The notes beneath the pieces were generated by a model. That model ran no database searches. It was not told where the DNA came from and worked only from the letters and a program-made list of their open reading frames with translations. Both the position numbers and the translations under genes were made by a program. A stretch of 39,671 bases of DNA. It comes from Streptomyces niphimycinicus (GTDB taxonomy: Bacteria > Actinomycetota > Actinomycetes > Streptomycetales > Streptomycetaceae). Position 1 is the first letter of the stretch; every line of letters begins with the position of its first letter. Location of the stretch: assembly GCF_018883605.1 (NCBI RefSeq), contig NZ_JAHLEM010000160.1:1-39671 (forward strand), in the 5' to 3' direction. Of the stretch, positions 17,005-24,787 are shown piece after piece.

Positions 17005-17841
17005 ATGGTGGAGATCAAGACTCCCGAGCAGATCGCGAAGATGCGTGAGGCGGGACTGGTCGTCGCCGCCATCCATGAGGCGACGCGGGCGGCCGCCGTC
17101 CCCGGCGCCACCACCAAGGATCTGGACGACGTCGCCCGTAAGGTCATCGCCGACCACGGCGCCAAGTCGAACTTCCTGGGCTACGGCGGCTTCCCCGCCA
17201 CGATCTGCACCTCGGTGAACGACATCGTGGTCCATGGCATCCCGGACCAGGAGACCGTCCTCAAGGACGGCGACATCATCTCCATCGACGCGGGCGCGAT
17301 CGTGGACGGCTGGCACGGCGACGCCGCCTTCACCGCCTTCGTGGGCACCGGTCACGCCCCGGAGCTGTACGAGCTGAGCCGGGTGACCGAGGAGTCGATG
17401 TGGGCCGGGATCGCCGCGGTCCGCAAGGGCCACCGGCTCATCGACATCTCCAAGGCGATCGAGGGCTATATCCGCCGCCAGCCCCGCCCGGCCTCCGGCA
17501 AGTACGGGATCATCGAGGACTACGGCGGCCATGGCATCGGGTCCCAGATGCATATGGACCCGCATCTGCTGAACTATGTCTCCCGGAAGCGCGGCAAGGG
17601 CCCCCGGCTGGGCGCCGGCTTCTGCATCGCGATCGAGCCCATGGTGAGCCTGGGCACCGCGAAGACGCATGTGCTGTCCGACGACTGGACCGTCAAGACG
17701 GACGACGGCACCTGGTCCAGCCACTGGGAGCACTCGGTCGCGCTGACCGAGGAGGGCCCGCTGGTGCTGACCGCCGTGGACGGCGGCAAGGCGAAACTGG
17801 CCGAGCTGGGCGTGGAGACCGCGCCCGACCCCCTGGCCTGA
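17005..17841 (+). CDS. map: Methionine aminopeptidase, type I
   Basis: A 278-residue type I enzyme that removes the initiator Met from nascent proteins. Metal ligands are all visible: Asp95 and Asp106 (SIDAGAIVDGWHGDAAF), His176 (GGHGIG), Glu211 (IEPMV) and Glu242 (WEHSVALTEEG), with substrate-contacting His77. ATG at 17005 is preferred because GGAAGG at 16992-16997 gives a 7-base spacing and the family start MVEIKTPEQI follows; GTG at 17002 is an alternative. It is followed by a terminator-like hairpin. Confidence 0.96.
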   Translation: MVEIKTPEQIAKMREAGLVVAAIHEATRAAAVPGATTKDLDDVARKVIADHGAKSNFLGYGGFPATICTSVNDIVVHGIPDQETVLKDGDIISIDAGAIVDGWHGDAAFTAFVGTGHAPELYELSRVTEESMWAGIAAVRKGHRLIDISKAIEGYIRRQPRPASGKYGIIEDYGGHGIGSQMHMDPHLLNYVSRKRGKGPRLGAGFCIAIEPMVSLGTAKTHVLSDDWTVKTDDGTWSSHWEHSVALTEEGPLVLTAVDGGKAKLAELGVETAPDPLA

Positions 17842-17869
17842 CGATCTCCGTGGGCATAAAGATCTCGAT

Positions 17870-17890
17870 TCCGGGGCATCATGCCCCGGA
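17870..17890 (+). terminator. Terminator-like hairpin after map
   Basis: TCCGGGGC/GCCCCGGA stem (8 bp, 17870-17877 with 17883-17890) with a 5-base loop, followed by TTCGTGTTTC, the most U-rich tail of the cluster's hairpins. It probably ends the secY-adk-map unit. Confidence 0.6.
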
Positions 17891-17920
17891 TTCGTGTTTC
17901 GGGATGCCCTGACGTAGACT
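17891..17920 (+). promoter_or_regulatory. infA: Candidate promoter for infA
   Basis: TAGACT at 17915-17920 is a close -10 match; the hexamer 18 bases upstream (TTCGTG, 17891-17896) is a poor -35. The predicted leader to infA is about 65 nt. Confidence 0.4.
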
Positions 17921-17991
17921 GACACGTCGGCTCACGCATGCCCTCCCGCATGTGGCGGGCCGATCAAGGTAGCCGATCCCGAAAGCAGGAC

Positions 17992-18213
17992 ATGGCCAAG
18001 AAGCAAGGCGCCATCGAAATCGAGGGCACCGTGATCGAGTCTCTGCCGAACGCGATGTTCAAGGTGGAGCTCCAGAACGGTCACAAGGTCCTCGCGCACA
18101 TCAGCGGCAAGATGCGCATGCACTACATCCGCATCCTGCCCGATGACCGGGTCGTGGTGGAGCTGTCTCCGTACGACCTCACGCGCGGACGGATCGTCTA
18201 CCGCTACAAGTAG
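17992..18213 (+). CDS. infA: Translation initiation factor IF-1
   Basis: A 73-residue IF-1, an OB-fold protein that blocks the ribosomal A site during initiation. [20 protein letters not shown] and the [17 protein letters not shown] segment are diagnostic, and the length is normal. ATG at 17992 is fixed by homology; an in-frame ATG at 17938 would add unrelated residues. AGCAGGA lies just upstream. rpmJ begins 27 bases later. Confidence 0.97.
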   Translation: MAKKQGAIEIEGTVIESLPNAMFKVELQNGHKVLAHISGKMRMHYIRILPDDRVVVELSPYDLTRGRIVYRYK

Positions 18214-18240
18214 ATCTCACGACCCGGAGAACCTCACACC

Positions 18241-18354
18241 ATGAAGGTCAAGCCGAGCGTCAAGAAGATCTGCGACAAGTGCAAGGTGATCCGCCGCCAC
18301 GGCCGGGTCATGGTCATTTGCGACAACCTGCGCCACAAGCAGCGCCAGGGCTGA
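18241..18354 (+). CDS. rpmJ: 50S ribosomal protein L36, zinc-binding form
   Basis: A 37-residue L36, the smallest ribosomal protein. [17 protein letters not shown] identifies it. The zinc ligands Cys11, Cys14, Cys27 and His32 are all present, so this is the zinc-dependent C+ type. CCCGGAGAACC lies upstream of the ATG. It is followed by a 195-base gap before rpsM. Confidence 0.96.
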   Translation: MKVKPSVKKICDKCKVIRRHGRVMVICDNLRHKQRQG

Positions 18355-18549
18355 CGCACACCGGCCGGAATCCTGCATCACTCGCAGCATCTTCGCGCGA
18401 CGTCATAACTTTGCGTACATACGCAGTCACCCGTTCCCGCCTCGCGGGGACGACACCCCCGGTCGGAGGCCGGGGACCCGGCAGCCGTGCCAACGGTGGC
18501 CGGGAGCGGTGCTGCGGAAGACCTCCGACAACCATCTGGAGCCAGATTC
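18355..18549. other. rpmJ-rpsM intergenic region with small hairpins
   Basis: No gene is seen. Two short GC stems occur: CCCGC/GCGGG around loop CTC (18436-18448) and CCCCGG/CCGGGG around a 7-base loop (18457-18475). In E. coli S4 represses the alpha operon by binding a structured mRNA at the rpsM start; this structured gap occupies the same place, but a pseudoknot cannot be demonstrated by eye. Confidence 0.4.
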
Positions 18550-18930
18550 ATGGCACGCCTCGCAGGCGTTGATCTCCCGCGCGAAAAGCGCGTCGAGGTC
18601 GCCCTCACCTACGTCTTCGGCATCGGTCGCACCCTTGCCCAGCAGACGCTCGCCAACACCGGTGTGAACCCGGACACCCGCGTTCGTGACCTGGGCGAAG
18701 AAGACCTGGTCAAGATCCGCGAGTACGTGGACAACAACATCAAGACCGAGGGTGACCTCCGTCGCGAGATCCAGGCCGACATCCGCCGCAAGGTCGAGAT
18801 CGGCTGCTACCAGGGTCTGCGCCACCGCCGCGGCCTTCCGGTCCACGGCCAGCGCACCAGCACCAACGCCCGCACCCGCAAGGGCCCGCGTCGCGCGATC
18901 GCCGGTAAGAAGAAGCCGGGCAAGAAGTAG
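18550..18930 (+). CDS. rpsM: 30S ribosomal protein S13
   Basis: A 126-residue S13 in the 30S head, contacting the P-site tRNA and L5. [19 protein letters not shown] and the C-terminal [20 protein letters not shown] are diagnostic. ATG at 18550 is set by homology. The ribosome-binding site is weak (TGGAGCC 8-14 bases upstream). Confidence 0.97.
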   Translation: MARLAGVDLPREKRVEVALTYVFGIGRTLAQQTLANTGVNPDTRVRDLGEEDLVKIREYVDNNIKTEGDLRREIQADIRRKVEIGCYQGLRHRRGLPVHGQRTSTNARTRKGPRRAIAGKKKPGKK

Positions 18931-18996
18931 TCCGCACCGGACGCTGTCAAGCGGTCCGAGCTGTAGGACCGACCACCTCCACGGGAGAATTCAGGA

Positions 18997-19401
18997 ATGC
19001 CTCCGAAGAGCAGGACGGCCGGCGCCAAGAAGGTGCGCCGCAAGGAGAAGAAGAACGTCGCCCACGGGCACGCTCACATCAAAAGCACGTTCAACAACAC
19101 CATCGTCTCGATCACGGACCCCACCGGGAATGTGATCTCTTGGGCCTCGGCCGGCCACGTCGGCTTCAAGGGCTCGCGCAAGTCCACTCCGTTCGCCGCG
19201 CAGATGGCCGCCGAGTCGGCCGCCCGCCGCGCGCAGGAGCACGGCATGCGCAAGGTCGACGTGTTCGTCAAGGGTCCGGGCTCCGGCCGTGAGACCGCGA
19301 TCCGCTCGCTCCAGGCCACCGGCCTGGAGGTGGGTTCGATCCAGGACGTCACTCCGACTCCGCACAATGGATGCCGCCCGCCCAAGCGTCGGCGCGTCTG
19401 A
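18997..19401 (+). CDS. rpsK: 30S ribosomal protein S11
   Basis: A 134-residue S11 on the 30S platform, lining the E-site side of the mRNA path. [40 protein letters not shown] and the C-terminal [16 protein letters not shown] are diagnostic. GGGAGAA lies upstream of the ATG. rpsD follows after 27 bases. Confidence 0.98.
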   Translation: MPPKSRTAGAKKVRRKEKKNVAHGHAHIKSTFNNTIVSITDPTGNVISWASAGHVGFKGSRKSTPFAAQMAAESAARRAQEHGMRKVDVFVKGPGSGRETAIRSLQATGLEVGSIQDVTPTPHNGCRPPKRRRV

Positions 19402-19428
19402 CCGGCTGAAGTAGGAGACAACAGAAAC

Positions 19429-20055
19429 ATGGCGCGTTACACCGGGGCCGACTGCAAGCGTTGCCGTCGGGAGAAGCAGAAGCTCTTCCTCAAGGGGAGC
19501 AAGTGCGAGAGCGCGAAGTGCCCGATCGAGATCCGTCCTTACCCCCCGGGTGAGCACGGTCGCGGGCGCACCAAGGACAGCGAGTACCTGCTTCAGCTCC
19601 GTGAGAAGCAGAAGGCGACCCGCATCTACGGCGTCCTTGAGAAGCAGTTCCGTGGCTACTACGCGGAGGCGAACAAGAAGTCCGGCAAGACCGGTGAGAA
19701 CTTGCTTCGCATCCTCGAGACCCGCCTCGACAACGTGGTCTACCGGGCCGGCTTCGCCAAGTCCCGCGACCACGCTCGTCAGCTCGTCCGCCACGGGCAC
19801 ATCAATGTGAACGGCCGCAAGACCGACATCCCGTCGGCCCGCGTCACCGTGAACGACATCATCGAGGTCCGCACGAAGTCCCGGACCCTGACCCCCTTCC
19901 AGGTGGCTCAGGCCGAGGCGGGCGAGCGCACGGTGCCGGCGTGGCTGGAGGCCATTCCGTCGCAGCTCCGGATCCTCGTGCACGCCATGCCCGAGCGCCA
20001 GGTGATCGACACCCAGGTGCAGGAGCAGCTCATCGTCGAGCTCTACTCCAAGTAG
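19429..20055 (+). CDS. rpsD: 30S ribosomal protein S4, four-cysteine zinc form
   Basis: A 208-residue S4, a primary 16S rRNA-binding protein and part of the mRNA entry helicase site. The S4 RNA-binding domain (ETRLDNVVYRAGFAKSRDHARQLVRHGH) is intact, and the C terminus EQLIVELYSK is typical. The N terminus has Cys9, Cys12, Cys26 and Cys31, the zinc-binding C+ arrangement. As I recall, in well-studied Streptomyces the S4 gene lies away from this operon and encodes a cysteine-free form, whereas alpha-operon S4 genes occur in other actinobacteria. GGAGA lies upstream of the ATG; a hairpin separates it from rpoA. Confidence 0.96.
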   Translation: MARYTGADCKRCRREKQKLFLKGSKCESAKCPIEIRPYPPGEHGRGRTKDSEYLLQLREKQKATRIYGVLEKQFRGYYAEANKKSGKTGENLLRILETRLDNVVYRAGFAKSRDHARQLVRHGHINVNGRKTDIPSARVTVNDIIEVRTKSRTLTPFQVAQAEAGERTVPAWLEAIPSQLRILVHAMPERQVIDTQVQEQLIVELYSK

Positions 20056-20070
20056 TAGACCGCTGGACGA

Positions 20071-20109
20071 TACGGGCGGTACGGCGCCGTTTGGCCCGTA
20101 CCGCCCGTA
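20071..20109 (+). terminator. Strong hairpin between rpsD and rpoA
   Basis: A perfect 14-bp stem (20071-20084 with 20096-20109) with an 11-base loop, 16 bases after rpsD and 53 bases before rpoA. No U-run follows. It may adjust rpoA expression relative to the ribosomal genes upstream. Confidence 0.55.
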
Positions 20110-20162
20110 CCATTGAAGGGTTCGGCGTCAAATAGCGGGCGCCGAAGACTGGAGGCAAACCC

Positions 20163-21185
20163 ATGCTGATCGCTCAGCGTCCCTCGTTGACCGAAGAGGT
20201 CGTCGACGAGTTCCGCTCCCGGTTCGTGATCGAGCCGCTGGAGCCGGGCTTCGGCTACACCCTCGGAAACTCCCTGCGTCGTACGCTCCTCTCCTCGATC
20301 CCCGGTGCGGCCGTCACCAGCATCCGGATCGATGGGGTCCTGCACGAGTTCACCACCGTGCCGGGCGTCAAGGAGGACGTCACCGACCTGATCCTCAACA
20401 TCAAGCAGCTCGTCGTCTCCTCGGAGCACGACGAGCCGGTCGTGATGTACCTGCGCAAGCAGGGCCCGGGTCTGGTCACCGCCGCCGACATCGCCCCGCC
20501 GGCCGGTGTCGAGGTGCACAACCCCGACCTGGTCCTGGCCACGCTGAACGGCAAGGGCAAGCTGGAGATGGAGCTGACCGTCGAGCGCGGTCGCGGCTAT
20601 GTCTCCGCCGTGCAGAACAAGCAGGTCGGCCAGGAGATCGGCCGGATCCCGGTCGACTCCATCTACTCGCCGGTGCTCAAGGTCACCTACAAGGTCGAGG
20701 CGACCCGAGTCGAGCAGCGCACCGACTTCGACAAGCTGATCGTCGACGTCGAGACCAAGCAGGCCATGCGGCCGCGGGACGCCATGGCGTCGGCCGGTAA
20801 GACCCTGGTCGAGCTGTTCGGCCTGGCCCGCGAGCTGAACGTGGACGCCGAGGGCATCGACATGGGCCCGTCCCCGACGGACGCCGCCCTGGCCGCCGAT
20901 CTGGCGCTGCCGATCGAGGAGCTCGAGCTCACCGTCCGCTCGTACAACTGCCTCAAGCGCGAGGGCATCCACTCCGTGGGTGAGCTCGTGGCGCGGTCCG
21001 AGGCGGACCTGCTCGACATCCGGAACTTCGGCGCCAAGTCGATCGACGAGGTCAAGGCGAAGCTGGCCGGTATGGGCCTGGCGCTCAAGGACAGCCCGCC
21101 CGGATTCGACCCGACCGCCGCGGCGGACGCCTTCGGCGCCGATGACGACGCGGACGCCGGTTTCGTCGAGACCGAGCAGTACTGA
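20163..21185 (+). CDS. rpoA: DNA-directed RNA polymerase subunit alpha
   Basis: A 340-residue alpha subunit. The N-terminal assembly domain (about 1-230) contains [18 protein letters not shown], and the C-terminal domain (about 250-320) contains [19 protein letters not shown] and [18 protein letters not shown], which contacts UP elements and activators. The acidic tail ([14 protein letters not shown]) is typical of actinobacteria. The ATG has CTGGAGG about 9 bases upstream. Confidence 0.98.
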   Translation: MLIAQRPSLTEEVVDEFRSRFVIEPLEPGFGYTLGNSLRRTLLSSIPGAAVTSIRIDGVLHEFTTVPGVKEDVTDLILNIKQLVVSSEHDEPVVMYLRKQGPGLVTAADIAPPAGVEVHNPDLVLATLNGKGKLEMELTVERGRGYVSAVQNKQVGQEIGRIPVDSIYSPVLKVTYKVEATRVEQRTDFDKLIVDVETKQAMRPRDAMASAGKTLVELFGLARELNVDAEGIDMGPSPTDAALAADLALPIEELELTVRSYNCLKREGIHSVGELVARSEADLLDIRNFGAKSIDEVKAKLAGMGLALKDSPPGFDPTAAADAFGADDDADAGFVETEQY

Positions 21186-21217
21186 TCGCTGCCCCGCCGC
21201 TGGGGCTGAGGCGCTGT

Positions 21218-21290
21218 CCTCAATCGCCGGACGGGCTTGATTTTGCTGAGCTTGATCGAGTCCGTGCGGCGGGCGATGAAGATTTCCGGC
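21218..21290. repeat. Copy of a dispersed palindromic repeat (rpoA-rplQ gap)
   Basis: The 23 bases at 21218-21240 share 19 positions with 34619-34641 and 20 with the reverse complement of 39452-39474. A degraded inverted arm follows (GTCCGTGCGGCGGGCGATGA, about 21262-21281). It is placed inside the alpha operon between rpoA and rplQ. Confidence 0.6.
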
Positions 21291-21360
21291 GGGCGGCCGC
21301 TCGCCGGTAACTGACACTGGTACCTGATACGGCCGGTGCAGACACCTAGGAGATACACCA

Positions 21361-21912
21361 ATGCCGAAGCCCACCAAGGGCGCCCGTCTGGGCGGCAGCG
21401 CTGCGCACGAGCGGCTCCTGCTGGCGAACCTCGCCACCGCGCTGTTCGAGCACGGCCGGATCACCACCACCGAGGCGAAGGCCCGCCGCCTGCGCCCGGT
21501 CGCGGAGAAGCTGGTCACCAAGGCGAAGAAGGGCGACCTTCACAACCGCCGTCTGGTGCTCCAGACCATCCGCGACAAGAGCGTCGTGCACACCCTCTTC
21601 ACCGAGATCGGCCCGCGCTACGAGAACCGGCCGGGTGGCTACACCCGCATCACCAAGATCGGTAACCGTCGTGGCGACAACGCCCCGATGGCGGTCATCG
21701 AGCTGGTCGAGGCGCTGACCGTGCAGCAGGAGGCGGTCGGCGAGGCCGAGGCCGCCACCAAGCGCACCGCCAAGGACGCTGCCGGTGACACGGCCGCCGC
21801 GAACCTCAAGAAGGACGAGGCCACCGAGGCCCCGGCCGCCGAGGCCGAGGCGACCGAGGCTCCGGCTGAGCCCGCCGCGGACGCGGCTGATGAGGCCGCG
21901 AAGGACGCCTGA
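21361..21912 (+). CDS. rplQ: 50S ribosomal protein L17 with acidic C-terminal extension
   Basis: A 183-residue L17 located near the tunnel exit. The core (first 120 or so residues, beginning [20 protein letters not shown]) includes the conserved [20 protein letters not shown] segment. After the core comes a roughly 55-residue Ala/Glu/Asp-rich low-complexity tail, longer than in most bacteria but common in streptomycetes. TAGGAGA lies upstream of the ATG. It is the last gene of the alpha operon before a strong terminator. Confidence 0.97.
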   Translation: MPKPTKGARLGGSAAHERLLLANLATALFEHGRITTTEAKARRLRPVAEKLVTKAKKGDLHNRRLVLQTIRDKSVVHTLFTEIGPRYENRPGGYTRITKIGNRRGDNAPMAVIELVEALTVQQEAVGEAEAATKRTAKDAAGDTAAANLKKDEATEAPAAEAEATEAPAEPAADAADEAAKDA

Positions 21913-21940
21913 GGCGTCGCTACGGCTTTCGTTGTCACGG

Positions 21941-21975
21941 ACGGGCCCGCCCCCAGAACCTGGGAGCGGGCCCGT
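21941..21975 (+). terminator. Terminator after rplQ
   Basis: A stem of 10 bp (ACGGGCCCGC at 21941-21950 with 21966-21975) extended by one C-A mismatch and a 5-bp inner stem (CCCAG/CTGGG) around loop AAC. It lies 28 bases after rplQ and just before the truA ribosome-binding site. It probably ends most alpha-operon transcription. Confidence 0.65.
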
Positions 21976-21998
21976 TCCGCATGGAGAGGAACGGCCCA

Positions 21999-22865
21999 GT
22001 GAGTGACGAGGCGGCGCCCGGTTTCGTACGGGTCCGGCTGGATCTGAGTTACGACGGCAAGGACTTCTCGGGCTGGGCCAAGCAGCGCGAGCGGCGCACC
22101 GTGCAGGGCGAGCTGGAGAGCGCGCTGCGGACGGTGACGCGCTCCTCGGAGACCTTCGAGCTGACCGTCGCGGGCCGCACGGACGCCGGGGTCCATGCCC
22201 GCGGCCAGGTGGCGCATGTGGATCTGCCCGAGGCGCTGTGGGCCGAGCACCGGGAGCGGCTGCTGCGGCGGCTCGCCGGCCGGCTGCCCCATGACGTACG
22301 GGTGTGGAAGGCCGAGCAGGCCCCGCCCGGGTTCAACGCCCGCTTCTCGGCGATCTGGCGGCGCTACGCCTACCGGGTCACCGATCACCCCGGCGGGGTC
22401 GATCCGCTGCTGCGCGGCCATGTGCTGTGGCATGACTGGCCACTGGACGTGGCCGCCATGAACGCGGCCTCGATACGGCTCCTGGGCGAGCACGACTTCG
22501 CCGCGTACTGCAAGAAGCGCGACGGCGCCACCACCATCCGCACCCTCCAGCGGCTGGACTGGGTGCGCGGCGCGGACGGGGTCATCACGGCGACGGTGCG
22601 GGCGGACGCCTTCTGCCACAACATGGTGCGCTCGCTGGTGGGCGCCCTGCTCTTCGTCGGCGACGGCCACCGCCCCCCGGACTGGCCGGCCAAGGTGCTG
22701 TCCGCGGGGGTGCGCGACTCCGCCGTCCATGTCGTCCGCCCCCATGGCCTGACCCTGGAGGAGGTCGGCTATCCGGCCGATGACCAACTCGCCGCCCGTA
22801 ACCGGGAGTCCCGCAACAAGCGCTCCCTGCCGGGCGCTACGGCGATCGGTTCCGGCTGCTGCTGA
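21999..22865 (+). CDS. truA: tRNA pseudouridine(38-40) synthase TruA
   Basis: A 288-residue TruA that isomerises uridines 38-40 in the tRNA anticodon arm. The catalytic Asp62 is in the signature [13 protein letters not shown], and later motifs ([33 protein letters not shown]) are intact. GTG at 21999 is preferred because GGAGAGG lies about 9 bases before it; ATG at 21981 overlaps that ribosome-binding site. Placement directly after rplQ is usual for actinobacteria. Confidence 0.93.
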   Translation: MSDEAAPGFVRVRLDLSYDGKDFSGWAKQRERRTVQGELESALRTVTRSSETFELTVAGRTDAGVHARGQVAHVDLPEALWAEHRERLLRRLAGRLPHDVRVWKAEQAPPGFNARFSAIWRRYAYRVTDHPGGVDPLLRGHVLWHDWPLDVAAMNAASIRLLGEHDFAAYCKKRDGATTIRTLQRLDWVRGADGVITATVRADAFCHNMVRSLVGALLFVGDGHRPPDWPAKVLSAGVRDSAVHVVRPHGLTLEEVGYPADDQLAARNRESRNKRSLPGATAIGSGCC

Positions 22866-22873
22866 TACCGGCG

Positions 22874-22898
22874 GGTGTGGGCGGCCGATCATGGGGTA
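22874..22898 (+). promoter_or_regulatory. Candidate SigB-family promoter upstream of the stressosome operon
   Basis: GTGT (22874-22877), a 15-base spacer, then GGGTAC (22893-22898) fits the SigB-type consensus I know from S. coelicolor, GNNT-N14-16-GGGTAC/T. Transcription would begin near 22905, giving a 5' leader of about 135 nt that contains a 7-bp hairpin (22969-22987, CTTCCGG/CCGGAAG). Confidence 0.5.
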
Positions 22899-23038
22899 CT
22901 CGCCACGCGCCTCGTGTGCCGGGACTGGTCGGGAGAGTCAAGGCGGCGGGGCGATCGGCATGATGCGACTTCCGGGGCCTCCGGAAGATCGATAAAATTT
23001 GCCAACCGACAACGGTCGCCGACCGCGAAGGGATCCGC

Positions 23039-23917
23039 GTGAGTACCAGCGAGGCCGCTGTGCGAGAGCGCCTGACCAGGGCTCTTCAGGAGCGCGACGA
23101 GGAAATCGCCGATCGCTGGGTCGAGCTGCAAATGGAGCAGGCCCTGCTTGACACCGATATCGGCGAGGCCGAACTCCGCGAGGAGGCCGACGCCTTGATC
23201 GAGGCGCTGGTGCCCGGCCTCCAGAGCGGGGTGCCGGTGGACCGGGTGGTGACCTCCACCCCGGGGCTGCACGAGGCCGTGGTGGGGCTGTCCATGCGCC
23301 GGGCGCGGGCGGGGGCCACCCCGACGGCGACCTCGCTCGCGGTGCTCGCGATCAAGGAGGCGCTGCTCAAGGCGGTGCAACGGGACACCCGGGACGCCGA
23401 GGAACTGTTCGCCTCGGCCGTCTTCATGAACCGGCTGCTGGATGTGGCCGGGGCGCTGTCCTTCGAGACGTATGTGGAGGGCCGGGAGGAGATCATCCGC
23501 CGGCAGAGCCAGCAGTTGATGGAGCAGTCGACGCCGGTGGTGCGGCTGTGGCGGCAGGTGCTGGCGGTGCCGCTGATCGGCACGCTGGACACCGCCCGGA
23601 CCCAGGTGGTGATGGAGAATCTGCTCCAGGCCATCCAGGACCATGAGGCGCTGGTCGCGATCATCGACATCACGGGTGTGCCGACGGTGGACACCGCCGT
23701 CGCCCAGCATCTGATGCAGACGGTGAACGCGGTGCGGCTCATGGGCGCGGACTGTGTGATCAGCGGCGTCCGCCCCTCGATCGCCCAGACCATCGCCCAG
23801 CTCGGCATCGATCTGTCCACCATCCTCACGCGGGCGACGCTGGCCGACGCGCTGGCCGCCGCGATCAAGCTGATGGACGGGCCCGGTCCCGACGGTGACG
23901 AAGGAGACGGTCGGTGA
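23039..23917 (+). CDS. RsbR-type stressosome scaffold/sensor protein
   Basis: A 292-residue protein with an N-terminal helical sensor domain of the RsbRD type (about 1-150), a linker helix (EGREEIIRRQSQQLMEQ, 147-163) and a C-terminal STAS domain (about 165-280). The STAS part has the RsbR hallmark DITGVPTVDTAVAQHL and GVRPSIAQTI; Thr219 and Thr251 are candidates for the threonines phosphorylated by RsbT. In Bacillus RsbR and RsbS build the stressosome that traps RsbT. The N-terminal domain is not a globin or obvious PAS domain, so the signal is unknown. The start is GTG with GAAGGGA upstream. The stop overlaps the next start by four bases (GTGA). Confidence 0.88.
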   Translation: MSTSEAAVRERLTRALQERDEEIADRWVELQMEQALLDTDIGEAELREEADALIEALVPGLQSGVPVDRVVTSTPGLHEAVVGLSMRRARAGATPTATSLAVLAIKEALLKAVQRDTRDAEELFASAVFMNRLLDVAGALSFETYVEGREEIIRRQSQQLMEQSTPVVRLWRQVLAVPLIGTLDTARTQVVMENLLQAIQDHEALVAIIDITGVPTVDTAVAQHLMQTVNAVRLMGADCVISGVRPSIAQTIAQLGIDLSTILTRATLADALAAAIKLMDGPGPDGDEGDGR

Positions 23918-24324
23918 ACGGCCTCCGCTCACCCGGCGTTCCCATTCTGCGGCTGGGAGATGTCCTGGTCACGGGGCTGCTCAATGAGCTCGACGACCGG
24001 GCCGCCATCGCCTTCACCGAGGAGCTGACCGAGCGGATCTCGGCCGAGGGCGCCCGCGGGGTGCTCATCGACATCTCCCGGCTGGAGATCATCGACTCCT
24101 TCGTGGCCCGGACGCTGATGGAGCTGACCACGGTGGCCCGGCTGCTGGGGGCCCGGGTGATCGTGGCCGGGATGCGACCGCCGGTGGCGATAACCCTGGT
24201 CGAGCTGGGGATCGAACTGGTCGGTGTGGAGACCGCACTCAATCCGGAGCAGGGGCTGGCCGCGCTGGGGTGGCGGCAGGCCCCGCAGCCCCTGGAAGGG
24301 GCCCGACGTGGCACTTCCCGGTGA
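23914..24324 (+). CDS. rsbS: RsbS-type stressosome STAS protein
   Basis: A 136-residue single-domain STAS protein. VPILRLGDVLVTGLLNELDDRAA is the RsbS start, and DISRLEIIDSFVARTL holds Ser62, matching the serine phosphorylated by RsbT in Bacillus RsbS. The core ends near residue 118; the remaining 18 residues are a poorly conserved tail that overlaps the start of rsbT. It is coupled to the upstream gene by GTGA and to rsbT by a 17-base overlap. Confidence 0.88.
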   Translation: MNGLRSPGVPILRLGDVLVTGLLNELDDRAAIAFTEELTERISAEGARGVLIDISRLEIIDSFVARTLMELTTVARLLGARVIVAGMRPPVAITLVELGIELVGVETALNPEQGLAALGWRQAPQPLEGARRGTSR

Positions 24325-24787
24325 ATCCACCCTCGCCTCCCACGGACCCAAGCGGCCCGCACGGGCGGAGGGCCGGCGCCCGCCCGCGCCGGCCGCCTAT
24401 CCAGTGCGCACGGAGGAGGACCTGCTGACGGTCCGCCATGCGGTGCGCGCGGCCACCGTCGCGGTGGGCTTCGGCCTGGTGGACCAGACCCGTGTGGTCA
24501 CGGCCGCCAGCGAGCTGGCCCGTAACGCCTATGTGCACGGGGGCGGCGGCACCGTCTCCCTCGACTATCCGCGCGAGCCCTCCGGGCGGCGGGGGCTGCG
24601 GCTGACCGTGACGGACGAGGGGCCGGGCATCGCGGACCTCGAGGCGGCGCTCACCGACGGCTTCACCACCGGCGCGGGCCTGGGCCACGGGCTGGGCGGC
24701 GCCCGGCGGCTGATGGACGAGTTCACCGTGCGCACCGGCCCGGGCGAGGGCACCGTCGTGGTCGTCACCCGCTGGGCGGTCCGGTGA
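24308..24787 (+). CDS. rsbT: RsbT-type serine/threonine kinase
   Basis: A 159-residue GHKL-fold kinase. After a Pro/Arg-rich N-terminal stretch of about 30 residues come the N box (SELARNAYVHG, Asn73), the G1 box (DEGPGI, Asp103) and the G2 box (GLGHGLGGARRLMDEF). In stressosomes RsbT phosphorylates RsbS and RsbR, is released, and activates an RsbU phosphatase. GTG at 24308 has GGAAGGGG about 8 bases upstream. It overlaps the next gene by four bases. Confidence 0.85.
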   Translation: MALPGESTLASHGPKRPARAEGRRPPAPAAYPVRTEEDLLTVRHAVRAATVAVGFGLVDQTRVVTAASELARNAYVHGGGGTVSLDYPREPSGRRGLRLTVTDEGPGIADLEAALTDGFTTGAGLGHGLGGARRLMDEFTVRTGPGEGTVVVVTRWAVR

